The notes beneath the pieces are model-generated. The model was not told where the DNA came from, made no database searches, and was given only the letters and a program-made list of their open reading frames with translations. The translations under genes and the position numbers were made by a program. 64,000 bases of DNA, from contig NZ_CP035283.1 of assembly GCF_004103755.1 (NCBI RefSeq), positions 2,480,001-2,544,000 on the forward strand. Reading direction: 5' to 3'. Positions 14,570 through 22,835 of the stretch are shown one piece after another (the first letter of the stretch is position 1; every line of letters begins with the position of its first letter). The stretch comes from Caproiciproducens sp. NJN-50 (GTDB lineage Bacteria; Bacillota; Clostridia; Oscillospirales; Acutalibacteraceae).

Positions 14570-17101
14570 TCATTTTCTTTTCAGACATCGCCCAAGCTTC
14601 ACAAGCTCGAACCATAGAACCGCAACCGCTGAAATTCCCATCACGGTGAGAAACTCCGGACCGTTCAGCGGAGCCAGTTTTAAGAATCCGGCGAGCGGAG
14701 TATACAGGATCAGCAGGAGCCCCAGAATGGTGCCGGCAAAGATCGCCCACATTACCTTGTCCTTTACGAGACGGGCCAACGATCGGAACGCAAAATCCGT
14801 ATGCGAACTGTTGACCAGCACCAGCAGAAGATTACTCAGGAAGATGACGGTCAGCCCCATCGCGCGGGCGACCGGCGCGTTGTTTTGTGGATCCATTTGC
14901 AAAACGGAAAAATATGTCCCGAAGGAGGCGGCGAAGACGGCAAAGCCCTGCAGCAGGCTTTTGATAAGGCCCGCGGCATTGATGATCTTTTCACTGGGGT
15001 CGCGCGGCAAGCGCGCCATGATGTCGCGTTCCGCCGGCTGGCGTTCCAGAACGATCGAGCAGGTTGGGTCGATGATAAGTTCGAGCAACACCACATGCAA
15101 GGGCAGCAGCATGAGGCTCGCAGGGTTCACCCCGAGCATCGGCGCCAGCAGGCAGGAAAATGCGATCGGGATGTGGATGGCGAACACATAGCCCACGGCT
15201 TTCTTGATATTATCGTAGATCCGCCTGCCGTCGCGTATGGTTTCCACGATGGTCGAGAAATTATCGTCCAGCAGGATCAGGTCGGCGGCCTCGCGCGAGA
15301 CCTCCGAGCCGCGCTTACCCATGGAGATACCAATATCGGCATACTTGAGTGCGGGCGCGTCGTTGACTCCGTCGCCCGTCATAGCGACGACCTCGCCGTT
15401 TTCCCGGAACGCTTTGACGATCCGCATCTTATGCTCCGGCACCACGCGGGAAAAGATGCTGACACTTCTCACCTTTTCTCGGAGCTCTTCATCGGTCATT
15501 CGGTCCAGTTCGTCGCCGGTGATGATTTTTTCGCAGTTGGGTATCCCGACCTGTCTAGCGATGGAGCTGGCGGTGATGCCGTTGTCGCCCGTAATCATCA
15601 CGACGCGGACGCCGGCCTGTGTGCAGCACCGGATGTCTTCCCTCACCGACGCCCTCGGGGGATCGGCAAGGCCGACCAGACCGCGCAGCCGCAGCCTGCA
15701 GTCGGGCAATGTCTCCGGTATGCTGTCGCCGAACGGCAGTTCCGTCTCACCTACTGCAATCACCCGCAAGCCCTGCCGGGACATTCCGCCCGACTTGGCC
15801 TGAACGGCGTCCCCTTCAGCATCCGTTAGCGCGCACAGCCGCAGGATCTTCTCCGGCGAACCTTTCGCAGCGACGATGATACGCTCTTCCCGTTTCCAGA
15901 CATGGCCCATCATCTTGGCTTCGTTAGTAAACGGATATTCCCTGACAAGCTCACCGGAAAACAACTGCCCGCGCGTGATTCCGAGGCTCTCGCAGTGGGC
16001 GAACATCGCCTGTTCCATCGGGTCGTAGGCCTCGGTTTCACACGCCATGCCCATGATCTCGCCCAGATGCTTTTCGTCGCCGTCCACTGCCCAGGTTTCT
16101 CGGACAGCCATTTTGTTCATCGTAATCGTGCCGGTCTTATCCACGCAGAGGACGGAAACCGCGCCGAGCGTTTCCACCGCGGGGAGCTTTCGTACCAGCG
16201 ACTGCTTTTTGGCAAGCCGCCAGGCGCCCATGGAAAGGAACACGGTGAGGATGACCGGGAATTCCTCCGGGATCATTGCCATGGCCAGCGTGACGCCGGA
16301 GAGGATGCTCTCGATCAGCCGGTCCCTGAAGGAATGGTCGGGGATGTTCAGCCACGTGGCGCAGCCGACCAGCACGAACAGAACGGCGGCGATGCCTGCG
16401 CAGAGCTGCACCAATCTGCCGGTCTGCTTCTGCAGCGGCGTCGGGTTCTCGGGCGCGTTCGCCACGTTCGTTCCGATCTTTCCGTATTCGGTCGCCGCGC
16501 CGATTTTCCCGACCCGGACCAGGGCGCTGCCTTGCAGGACAAGTGTGCCTGCATAGCAATAGTCGCGCCGCCACGTATCCGGCTGCTTCTCCGCAGAATC
16601 GGCAACGACTTTCCAGACGCCCTCCGCTTCGCCGGTCAGGGAGGATTCATCGACGCACAGATCGCTTGCCCGGACGACTTCTCCGTCGGCCGGGATCTTG
16701 ACGCCCTCAGCGATCAGCATGAGGTCGCCCGGAACCAGATCGGCACTGCTGATCGTCTTTTCTTCGCCGTCCCGTATCACCCGGACACGCGGCGCGGAGA
16801 GATCCTTCAGGGCCTCGAGCGTTTTATCCGTTTTCCTTTCCTGGATCACATCGATGCCGATGATGCCAACGACAAAAATCAGCATAATTGCCCCATCGCG
16901 GGGTTCTCCCAAGAAAAAGTAGATCGCGGCTGCAATCAACAGGAGAAGGAACATAGGCTCGCTGGCGGTGTGAAGTATCTTGCTGAAGAAGCTTTGTCTT
17001 TTTTGCGGCGTCAACTCATTCTTGCCGAATCTTTCCTGTAATTCCCGAGCCTTTTCAGTGGTAAGGCCATACGAAACCGGCGCTTGCTCTTGGTTTGTCA
17101 T
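14570..17101 (-). CDS. P-type cation-translocating ATPase (P2 / Ca2+-ATPase-like)
   Basis: This is an 843-residue P-type pump. Landmarks are the actuator motif SSLTGEAEG (153-161), IPEEFPV in the fourth membrane helix (277-283, in place of the PEGLP of SERCA), phosphorylation site DKTGT with Asp321, nucleotide-domain KGSPEK, and hinge MTGDGVNDAPALK. Ten membrane helices are expected. The PEEFP variant is common among bacterial Ca2+/Mn2+-type pumps. The ion cannot be fixed from motifs. GGAGG lies eight bases before the ATG. A long leader with an internal intrinsic terminator precedes it, suggesting transcriptional attenuation by a metal or other signal. Confidence 0.88.
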   Translation of the reverse strand: MTNQEQAPVSYGLTTEKARELQERFGKNELTPQKRQSFFSKILHTASEPMFLLLLIAAAIYFFLGEPRDGAIMLIFVVGIIGIDVIQERKTDKTLEALKDLSAPRVRVIRDGEEKTISSADLVPGDLMLIAEGVKIPADGEVVRASDLCVDESSLTGEAEGVWKVVADSAEKQPDTWRRDYCYAGTLVLQGSALVRVGKIGAATEYGKIGTNVANAPENPTPLQKQTGRLVQLCAGIAAVLFVLVGCATWLNIPDHSFRDRLIESILSGVTLAMAMIPEEFPVILTVFLSMGAWRLAKKQSLVRKLPAVETLGAVSVLCVDKTGTITMNKMAVRETWAVDGDEKHLGEIMGMACETEAYDPMEQAMFAHCESLGITRGQLFSGELVREYPFTNEAKMMGHVWKREERIIVAAKGSPEKILRLCALTDAEGDAVQAKSGGMSRQGLRVIAVGETELPFGDSIPETLPDCRLRLRGLVGLADPPRASVREDIRCCTQAGVRVVMITGDNGITASSIARQVGIPNCEKIITGDELDRMTDEELREKVRSVSIFSRVVPEHKMRIVKAFRENGEVVAMTGDGVNDAPALKYADIGISMGKRGSEVSREAADLILLDDNFSTIVETIRDGRRIYDNIKKAVGYVFAIHIPIAFSCLLAPMLGVNPASLMLLPLHVVLLELIIDPTCSIVLERQPAERDIMARLPRDPSEKIINAAGLIKSLLQGFAVFAASFGTYFSVLQMDPQNNAPVARAMGLTVIFLSNLLLVLVNSSHTDFAFRSLARLVKDKVMWAIFAGTILGLLLILYTPLAGFLKLAPLNGPEFLTVMGISAVAVLWFELVKLGRCLKRK

Positions 17102-17328
17102 ATCAGTTACCTCCGTGTCGCCTCACGGCGTTCATAAGATAGCTCTATGGCACTCCATAAATCCAGTTATTCCAAGATATGTATAAAAAAACACATCCAT
17201 GGAACATACAACTGTCCCACAGATGTGATACGAGTCAATCTGTTGCCGTCACCGGCCCAGCCCCACAAACCTATCGGTTCATCGCCTGCTCAGTTTGTAC
17301 TGTAGATTAAAATGCAGTGCAAAGAGAT
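17102..17328 (-). promoter_or_regulatory. Structured 5' leader of the P-type ATPase gene (candidate riboswitch)
   Basis: From a promoter start near 17328 the leader runs about 225 bases. It contains small hairpins with regular tetraloops (AACC-GATA-GGTT and GCCG-GTGA-CGGC) inside a GC-rich core, followed by a 14-bp terminator with seven Us, and then the ribosome site. Aptamer core followed by expression platform is the layout of a transcriptional riboswitch. I compared it mentally with yybP-ykoY (Mn2+), M-box and NiCo consensus features and could not make a confident match. Confidence 0.5.
17193..17226 (-). terminator. Intrinsic terminator inside the ATPase leader
   Basis: The arms 17193-17206 and 17213-17226 give 14 continuous pairs in the minus-strand RNA, three of them G-U, followed by GUUUUUUUAU. 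In plus-strand RNA the same three positions would be A-C mismatches, so the hairpin is adapted to minus-strand transcription. It lies about 90 bases before the ATPase start codon. Confidence 0.75.
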
Positions 17329-17334
17329 TCTTCA

Positions 17335-17363
17335 ATGATACTATATGGAGAATAGTTTGTCAA
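17335..17363 (-). promoter_or_regulatory. SigA-type promoter of the P-type ATPase leader
   Basis: TTGACA (17363-17358), a 17-base spacer and TATCAT (17340-17335) are read on the minus strand and start the structured leader near 17328. Confidence 0.8.
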
Positions 17364-17493
17364 GGTGTAATCAGATGTGAAAAAACGAGGATTAAACATC
17401 GAACTTAATGATAATTTCTTTCCGCTTCTAAAGCGCTTTCTCAAAGGACAATTTATAATATGAGTCAAAGCAATGGGAAAGGAGTAGAAAGCT

Positions 17494-17735
17494 GTGCCTG
17501 AGGAATGAAAGGATTACGGGCCCATACCAATTGTGGTAAATATTGAAAAGCAATGCATTCCGCACTGCCTTGTGGACAGGAAACCACCTTCAGCTAACGT
17601 TGATGAGTATCAATATGAACGATGACATCGGGCTTGAAATGCAACGTTGACCAGTTTATTCGGATCGAACCGGGAGAAAGGGGTTGTAAGAATCGGTGAT
17701 TATTTTGACCTTATTCGAAGTTCAGAGCTTTCTTA
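17494..17735 (+). pseudogene. Degraded cupin-domain protein gene
   Basis: AAAGGAG precedes GTG at 17494. After an in-frame TGA at codon 5 the translation reads KDYGPIPIVVNIEKQ. After a frameshift it reads FRTALWTGNHLQLTLMS and DDIGLEM, then NVDQFIRIEPGERG in a third frame and RIGDYFDLI in a fourth. In order these match the small (about 120-residue) cupin proteins of Firmicutes. With one early stop and three frameshifts it cannot make a product. The 714-base gap between the ATPase and metallophosphoesterase genes otherwise holds only the ATPase leader and a terminator. Confidence 0.7.
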
Positions 17736-17752
17736 ACTACGTATTACAAAAA

Positions 17753-17786
17753 ATCCGCCTCGCGGGATGTTTCCCGCGAGGCGGAT
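17753..17786 (-). terminator. Terminator of the metallophosphoesterase gene
   Basis: A perfect 15-bp stem (17753-17767 with 17772-17786) with a 4-base loop is followed by TTTTTGTAATACG on the minus strand, 29 bases after the stop codon at 17816. Confidence 0.9.
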
Positions 17787-17815
17787 AACAATCCATATTA
17801 CAGGTTCCCGTTTTT

Positions 17816-19300
17816 TCAGCCCTTGCCTGCATGCAGTTCTTTTTGTCTTTTAGCCATGTATCTGCCGGTATCTTTCACCAAGATCCAAAGAACGGCAAGA
17901 CGACTTTCCAATTTTAAGAACAGTAATGTAAGCAAAAGGAGTACAAGCAATGCAAATCCCACAATAAATAAGACCGCCGCCGCCTGATTTTCCTGATACA
18001 TGGCCTTTACGAAGAGAGAAACCGTCGCCGCATACCTTTGCAGGATAAGATTCGGCAGAGAGGGCAGTTGGACCAACGTCAGCGTATCCGCCGATCCGGC
18101 TTTGGCGATCAGATAATGGTAATAGCTGTTCTGCGTCATCAGCTCCGCGCCGGCGCCTCCGCTGATGAGATATCTGACTCCGTTCCTGGTGTAATCAAAA
18201 TAACTGTGGATATGGGAGAGATAGACCATATCGACCTTATATTTCGTCATGAGGTTTTCAAACCGTTCGGCTTCCTGCTTGGTCTGAAAGCCGTGGTCTA
18301 TGCTTTCGTCTTCGCTGTAAGCTTCCAGCTTCTGCTCGACAAAGCCGCCCTCCTTTTTGACCTTATCCGTGTAGGCCTGGATCTCATTGGGCTTGACGCC
18401 GCTTCTCGGATCTGCCGGAGGCACATGGGATATTACATAAATCCGTTTTCCCTGCGCTTTTTGCAGGTCCCTTTCGAGCCAGGCGTATTGCTTGTCCGGT
18501 ATTGCCTGCTTTTCGGCATATCCGCGTGAGCTGTCAAGAAACGCGAAATGATTGCCTCCGAAATCAAACGAGTAATACTCCGGCCCGTAAAGTTTTTGAT
18601 AGGTCTCGCGCCCGTTCCCGCGAATATCGTGGTTTCCCAGCGTCGTGCACAGAGTTGCAGAAATCCCGGACGTCATCTCATCAAAGATCTTATATTGATT
18701 TGGCTTTCCGCTGTAAACAAGATCGCCGTTGTCGATTACAAAAGCCGGTTTCAGCGCATTGACCTGGTCGATGATCTTTCCAAAGGTCTCGTAGCCGTCC
18801 CTGCTGTCGCCGAGGATGACATAGCTGCCGTCCGCCGTTTCACTTGGCTGAGCGGGAATGATCCGCTTGGTTTCTCCCGCACTCAGATCCATCGAAAATT
18901 CCAAGGTATTTACCGTGATCCTGGCGGGTTTGAGGTCTTTATCGATGCTTGACGAATAAAAACTCGGGCTGATATTTTCAATGGAGATCCGCAAATTCCG
19001 AACGGGCGCATTTGTTTTCACTGTAACGGTAGGCAGAGGGGATAGAGCCCTTATCACGAGCCGGTCCCCGCCATCGTCTTTTTGTATCCCTTTTACAAAA
19101 CCTCCGTGTACCGTTACGTTGACGTCGTTCCAGATATATGAGGAGGAAGAATCGTCCGGGTTATAGCTGAGCGGTACCGGGGTAAAACCGGAATTGATAT
19201 TGTACACGTGATAAGAGTTATACAGAAAAAGGCCCGCGGCCGCGGCAAGGCATAGAACCAATGCAAATGTAATGATTTTCAGCGCCCTTTTCAGCTTCAT
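17816..19300 (-). CDS. Membrane-anchored calcineurin-like metallophosphoesterase
   Basis: The protein is about 494 residues from ATG 19300, chosen because GAGGTGA precedes it. An N-terminal membrane helix (IITFALVLCLAAAAGLFLY) and a C-terminal one (AAAVLFIVGFALLVLLLLT) flank an extracytoplasmic region. That region has metal-ligand motifs in order: GDSRDG, DNGDLVYSG, LGNHDIRG, VISHVPPAD and LSHIHSYFD. These are the five blocks of the calcineurin-type phosphoesterase superfamily. About 90 residues before the domain may be a Fn3-like, PAP-type N-domain. The substrate is unknown; a cell-surface phosphatase or nucleotidase role is plausible. It is monocistronic with a strong terminator. Confidence 0.85.
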   Translation of the reverse strand: MKLKRALKIITFALVLCLAAAAGLFLYNSYHVYNINSGFTPVPLSYNPDDSSSSYIWNDVNVTVHGGFVKGIQKDDGGDRLVIRALSPLPTVTVKTNAPVRNLRISIENISPSFYSSSIDKDLKPARITVNTLEFSMDLSAGETKRIIPAQPSETADGSYVILGDSRDGYETFGKIIDQVNALKPAFVIDNGDLVYSGKPNQYKIFDEMTSGISATLCTTLGNHDIRGNGRETYQKLYGPEYYSFDFGGNHFAFLDSSRGYAEKQAIPDKQYAWLERDLQKAQGKRIYVISHVPPADPRSGVKPNEIQAYTDKVKKEGGFVEQKLEAYSEDESIDHGFQTKQEAERFENLMTKYKVDMVYLSHIHSYFDYTRNGVRYLISGGAGAELMTQNSYYHYLIAKAGSADTLTLVQLPSLPNLILQRYAATVSLFVKAMYQENQAAAVLFIVGFALLVLLLLTLLFLKLESRLAVLWILVKDTGRYMAKRQKELHAGKG

Positions 19301-19553
19301 CTTTTTCACCTCGGAATGATTTCGATCTTTTAGAATTACTATTTCCAGCAAGAATGATTCCTATCATGACGGCTGAAACAATTCCCAGAACGCCGCCGGC
19401 CAGGAATGGAGCGTCAGAGTTTATTTTATCCCGCAGGAATCCCGATACGATGGACGGCCATAACAGTCCGCACCCCTGCAGCGCACCGTAAATTCCAAGC
19501 ACTGCTCCCCTGAAAGTCGAAGGCACATTCTCCGCGATAAAGGTGCTAAACGA
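19218..19553 (-). pseudogene. MFS transporter, C-terminal remnant
   Basis: The minus-strand frame reads STFIAENVPSTFRGAVLGIY, then GLLWPSIVSGFLRDK and a final helix GGVLGIVSAVMIGIILAGN. This is the last two membrane segments of a major-facilitator transporter, with the TFRGAVLGIYG loop typical of sugar-phosphate/anion symporters. The upstream 300 or more residues are absent: a hairpin at 19553-19583 begins where the homology ends. The frame runs on into the start of the metallophosphoesterase gene. Confidence 0.65.
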
Positions 19554-19583
19554 GCAACGCCAGCCCCGTGCGTTGGCGTTGCT
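19553..19583 (+). terminator. Terminator-like hairpin
   Basis: AGCAACGCCA (19553-19562) pairs perfectly with TGGCGTTGCT (19574-19583) and is followed on the plus strand by TTTTAAC. No plus-strand gene lies upstream, so it may be left over from lost DNA at the edge of the MFS remnant. Confidence 0.5.
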
Positions 19584-19656
19584 TTTTAACTCTTCTTCTA
19601 AGCTGATACAGGTCTTTATATCCTTTCAGACTCATTTGATCGGTTGATTGATCTTT

Positions 19657-20277
19657 CTATTCTTTTTTATGGACTTTTCTTTTTCGTCTGATCCAAATAA
19701 TCAGTCCAACTCCAAGGACCGTCATCAGGGCAAGTGCCGCATAGGAGTACAGATTCACAGATTGACTGATGCGCTCCCAGCCCGCCCCGGCAAAGGCACC
19801 AAGAGTCACCAGAATCACGTTCCAGATCGCGGAACCCACAGCAGTGTAGAAAAGGAATCTGCCTCCGTGCATTCGCGCCAGCCCCGCAGGGACGGAGATA
19901 AGGCTCCTGACCAGAGGAATAAATCGACAGAAAAAGACGGTGGAAGCACCGCGCTGGTTGAACCAGTTATCCGCCCGTTTTAGATCTCCTTCTTTTAATC
20001 CAAGGAGATGCCCCCATCTGCTGCCGAGGAACCTGTCCAACTTTTCCGCCGGCAGCAGCCGTCCAACGCCGTAGAGGACGATCGCCCCGACCACCGATCC
20101 GACAGTCGCCGACAGGGTCACCGCCCAGAGGCTCATGCTGGTGTAAGTGGTCATAAAGCCGCCGAAGGTCAGAATCAGTTCGGACGGAATGGGGGGAAAG
20201 ATGTTCTCGACAGCAATCAGCAGTGCAATCCCAACGTATCCGTACTGATTCATGATATTGATGACCCATTCCTGCAT
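19657..20277 (-). CDS. DedA-family membrane protein (VTT domain)
   Basis: This 206-residue membrane protein has the DedA/VTT signature FCRFIPLVRSLISVPAG (about 116-132), the N-terminal reentrant motif ENIFPPIPSELIL and a Gly-rich segment VGSVVGAIVLYGVGR. DedA proteins such as UptA act as undecaprenyl-phosphate flippases or general membrane-homeostasis factors. It starts 13 bases after the stop of a PAP2 phosphatase gene on the same strand. It is the last gene of the sigma-factor operon that starts at 22661. That pairing fits a role in lipid-carrier recycling during envelope stress. Confidence 0.88.
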   Translation of the reverse strand: MQEWVINIMNQYGYVGIALLIAVENIFPPIPSELILTFGGFMTTYTSMSLWAVTLSATVGSVVGAIVLYGVGRLLPAEKLDRFLGSRWGHLLGLKEGDLKRADNWFNQRGASTVFFCRFIPLVRSLISVPAGLARMHGGRFLFYTAVGSAIWNVILVTLGAFAGAGWERISQSVNLYSYAALALMTVLGVGLIIWIRRKRKVHKKE

Positions 20278-20290
20278 TTTTAACTCCTTT

Positions 20291-20917
20291 TCAAAAATCC
20301 GAGTTTTTAATCTTCGCCTGTCTGCCGTTCCAAAGGAAGTAGACCAATACGGATATAGCGGTTCCGAACAGCCAACCGCCTAAAACGTCTCCCGCATAAT
20401 GGACGCCCAGATAGACCCGGCTGAACCCGATCAGTCCCATCAAACCGGCACACAGCAAAGAGAGGATCAGTTTTCGGTAAAATCCTTCGGCATACCTGAC
20501 GGTCATCAGGATCAGCATGATATAAAGGGAAGCATTGATCATCGCGTGGCCGCTGGGGAAACTGTAGCCCGTCTCGCTGATCAGCCGCAGGACATTCGGA
20601 CGCCCCCTTGCGAAGATCTGCTTCAAAATAACGTTGAACACGGCGGACAACGCCACGGCCGCTGAAACAGGAAGCGCGACGGTCCTCCTCGTTTTCGGCG
20701 CGACAAACAACGCCAGACAAAACAAAAGGACAACGACCGAGTCGCCGAGATGAGTGATGCCTTTCATCACAAAAGTTAAATTGGGGGACATGTCCTCAAC
20801 CGCTTCACTGTAAGCCCACCCTTCAAAGCGTGTGGCAATTCCGGCATAGATGCATACGGCCAGCATCACAAACAGAATGATCGGCATCACAACAAGCCAT
20901 ACGGCGCGCCTATTCAT
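20291..20917 (-). CDS. PAP2-family phosphatase (undecaprenyl-pyrophosphatase-like)
   Basis: The 208-residue protein has six membrane helices and all three catalytic PAP2 motifs: KQIFARGRP (K-x6-RP), PSGHA, and SRVYLGVHYAGDVLGG (SR-x5-H-x3-D). ATG at 20917 overlaps the stop of the zinc-ribbon gene (GATGAATAG), so translation is coupled. It resembles the BcrC/PgpB-type phosphatases that dephosphorylate undecaprenyl pyrophosphate or phosphatidylglycerol phosphate on the outer face. Next to DedA it forms a lipid-carrier recycling pair. Confidence 0.88.
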   Translation of the reverse strand: MNRRAVWLVVMPIILFVMLAVCIYAGIATRFEGWAYSEAVEDMSPNLTFVMKGITHLGDSVVVLLFCLALFVAPKTRRTVALPVSAAVALSAVFNVILKQIFARGRPNVLRLISETGYSFPSGHAMINASLYIMLILMTVRYAEGFYRKLILSLLCAGLMGLIGFSRVYLGVHYAGDVLGGWLFGTAISVLVYFLWNGRQAKIKNSDF

Positions 20918-21860
20918 CCTGATCCTTCTCCTCGTCCAGTACGCTTCCGCAATTTTTGCAGTATCTGTCTTTTTCACCTGCGGCCGTATTGCATTTATTA
21001 CAAACGGAACCAAGCTTCGTACCGCAGAAAGTACAGTAGACGTTTGATTTGTTTTGCAGCGAGCCGCATTTATAGCAGGTCCGGCCGCCCTGTCTGTAGA
21101 GAAGAAAAACAAACAGCCCGGCCAAATTCGTAAAAAGAGTGACGATCCCCCACATGGACGCGTTCAGCTTTGCCCCGAGCGCCCGCGCGTATACCCAAAG
21201 AGCCAGTAAGACCCAATAGAGCATGAAAAACAGCATTGCGATTGCGGCCACAGCTTTTATATAGAATTCGCCACCCGCAACGGGCTGAACGTCGCTGATA
21301 ATATAAACTTTCTGTCCGTCTGTTCTGTCGGCGATATAGGAAAGCAAATAGACTTTCTGGGCGGCAAAGCCGCTTTCATAGAAGTAGCGGTCTTCATATT
21401 CCTGTTTCACTTTGTTTTCGATCCCGAGCATTGAAGCCGACAATGTCAGCTTATCGCCTTTCATCAGCCGAAAATGGACCTCCGGATTTTGCCGGTCGGT
21501 GAAAAAAAGAGGGTTCCTGTCAGTGTCCGGCGTGAGGTCTACGGTTCCCTTCTGTGATAAATCCGAATGTTTCGCGCTGTACAATATTTGATTTTGTCCG
21601 TTGAGAATGAGGATATCTACCATATCCGGGGATGCATCTGCCAGATCGGCTAATTCAGGTTTCATATTTTCAAGCCCGTTCTTGTTATCTTCTACTTTTT
21701 CACTGATCCTGTGATACTCATACAGAAAAGTGAGTTTATCGCGGAACATATAGGCTAAAAATCCAGCTGAAAAGACTCCGGCAAGAATCAGGATAAGCAA
21801 GTAAATGGCGACTGCCTTCTTAAAATTGAATCTGCTGATAACAACGTTGAAGCGATCCAT
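20910..21860 (-). CDS. Membrane protein with C-terminal zinc ribbons
   Basis: This protein is about 315 residues from ATG 21860 (overlap TAATG with the gene before it). A membrane helix (VAIYLLILILAGVFSAGFLAY) is followed by an extracytoplasmic domain of about 160 residues, then helices near 220-245 and 255-280. A cytoplasmic tail carries three zinc-ribbon knuckles: CYKCG, CTFCG with CNKC, and CKNCG. The topology suggests a membrane sensor or regulatory partner of the sigma factor encoded two genes upstream. No named family is recognised. Confidence 0.75.
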   Translation of the reverse strand: MDRFNVVISRFNFKKAVAIYLLILILAGVFSAGFLAYMFRDKLTFLYEYHRISEKVEDNKNGLENMKPELADLADASPDMVDILILNGQNQILYSAKHSDLSQKGTVDLTPDTDRNPLFFTDRQNPEVHFRLMKGDKLTLSASMLGIENKVKQEYEDRYFYESGFAAQKVYLLSYIADRTDGQKVYIISDVQPVAGGEFYIKAVAAIAMLFFMLYWVLLALWVYARALGAKLNASMWGIVTLFTNLAGLFVFLLYRQGGRTCYKCGSLQNKSNVYCTFCGTKLGSVCNKCNTAAGEKDRYCKNCGSVLDEEKDQDE

Positions 21861-22126
21861 TATTCCATCCCTCCCGGCTGCCTGCTGAATATGAGCGGTG
21901 ACAGAGCGCAGAAACCGATCACGAAGAAAAGGATCGCCGGACCACAGAATATCCAAAGGCTGATTCCGGTCAATACAAGCAGCACCGGTACAAGGATAAA
22001 CAAGGCACAGACAATGACAAACACGGATTGCAGCCTCCTGTTCCGGCTCCTTTGCTTAATTTCGAAACACTTTTTATCGATTTCATCGTCCAGCCTAGAC
22101 AGCAGGCCGTCTATGTTCTTATCCAT
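21860..22126 (-). CDS. Small membrane protein, possible anti-sigma partner
   Basis: The 88-residue protein has a charged N-terminal helix (MDKNIDGLLSRLDDEIDKKC) and two membrane helices (about 33-54 and 60-80). It overlaps the sigma-factor gene by eight bases and the zinc-ribbon gene by one. In B. subtilis the sigY gene is followed by a similarly small gene, yxlC, whose product restrains SigY. By position, size and topology this could be an equivalent, but that is inference and sequence similarity was not tested. Confidence 0.65.
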   Translation of the reverse strand: MDKNIDGLLSRLDDEIDKKCFEIKQRSRNRRLQSVFVIVCALFILVPVLLVLTGISLWIFCGPAILFFVIGFCALSPLIFSRQPGGME

Positions 22127-22661
22127 GATAAAAATCTCCTCTCAGCATTTTCCTAAGCCTGACCATACCGTTGTGGATGCGGCTTTTCACTGTTTTTGGC
22201 TCGCAGGAAAACCGTCGGGCGATTTCCTGAAGCGTCAGCTGCTCCAGATATTTCAGCCTGATGGCGGCGGCCTGTTCAGGCGGCAGGCTTTCCAGAGCCT
22301 TCAGTATTTCATCCGTCAGCAAACGGTCAAGCACCACGTCCTGCACGCTGAACAGAGATGATACGTCCTGCTCCTCCAAGCTCAGCACCTCCCGCTTATT
22401 CCGTCTCAAGTGGTCAAGATAACAGTTTTTTGCAATCGTGATCACCCATGTGGAAAACGAGGCTTTCCCGTGAACATCAAATTTTTCGATTCCCCGCACC
22501 AATTTCAAAAAGGTATCCTGCGTCAGATCCTCGCTTAAAGTCACATCGCCGCAGACCTTCAGGATAAACTTTGAAACATATGGATAGTAAAAGGTGATGA
22601 GGCTTTGAAAGGCCTCTTTTTCACCCTTCTGCGCCGATACAATTAGAGAAAGCTCATCCAA
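22119..22661 (-). CDS. ECF-type sigma-70 factor (SigY-like)
   Basis: The 180-residue protein has sigma region 2 (SEDLTQDTFLKLVRGIEKF then FSTWVITIAKNCYLDHLRR) and region 4.2 (LTLQEIARRFSCEPKTVKSRIHNGMVRLRK), with no region 1 or 3. It heads an operon of five overlapping genes: sigma factor, 88-aa membrane protein, zinc-ribbon membrane protein, PAP2 phosphatase and DedA. The gene set suggests a response to lipid-carrier or cell-wall stress. ECF operons are usually self-regulated, but I did not find a convincing -35 AAC-type motif in the 170 bases upstream. Confidence 0.85.
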   Translation of the reverse strand: MDELSLIVSAQKGEKEAFQSLITFYYPYVSKFILKVCGDVTLSEDLTQDTFLKLVRGIEKFDVHGKASFSTWVITIAKNCYLDHLRRNKREVLSLEEQDVSSLFSVQDVVLDRLLTDEILKALESLPPEQAAAIRLKYLEQLTLQEIARRFSCEPKTVKSRIHNGMVRLRKMLRGDFYHG

Positions 22662-22835
22662 GCCCTCACCTCCTTCAGACTTCTCATTATATTACACGCA
22701 ACTGAATGAAAAAAGTTGCTGCCAATATTTTGCTCGGTTTTATTCATTTAAAAATTTTTAGTTTTATGAAAACAAAAAGCAGCAGACCACCCCCGCGAAT
22801 CGGATGGTCAACCGCTTATATGATCGGATATAACA

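Noticed and set aside
17227..17328. Assignment of the ATPase leader to yybP-ykoY, M-box or NiCo riboswitches
   Set aside because: I could not line up the conserved loops of these classes from memory, so only a generic structured leader is claimed.
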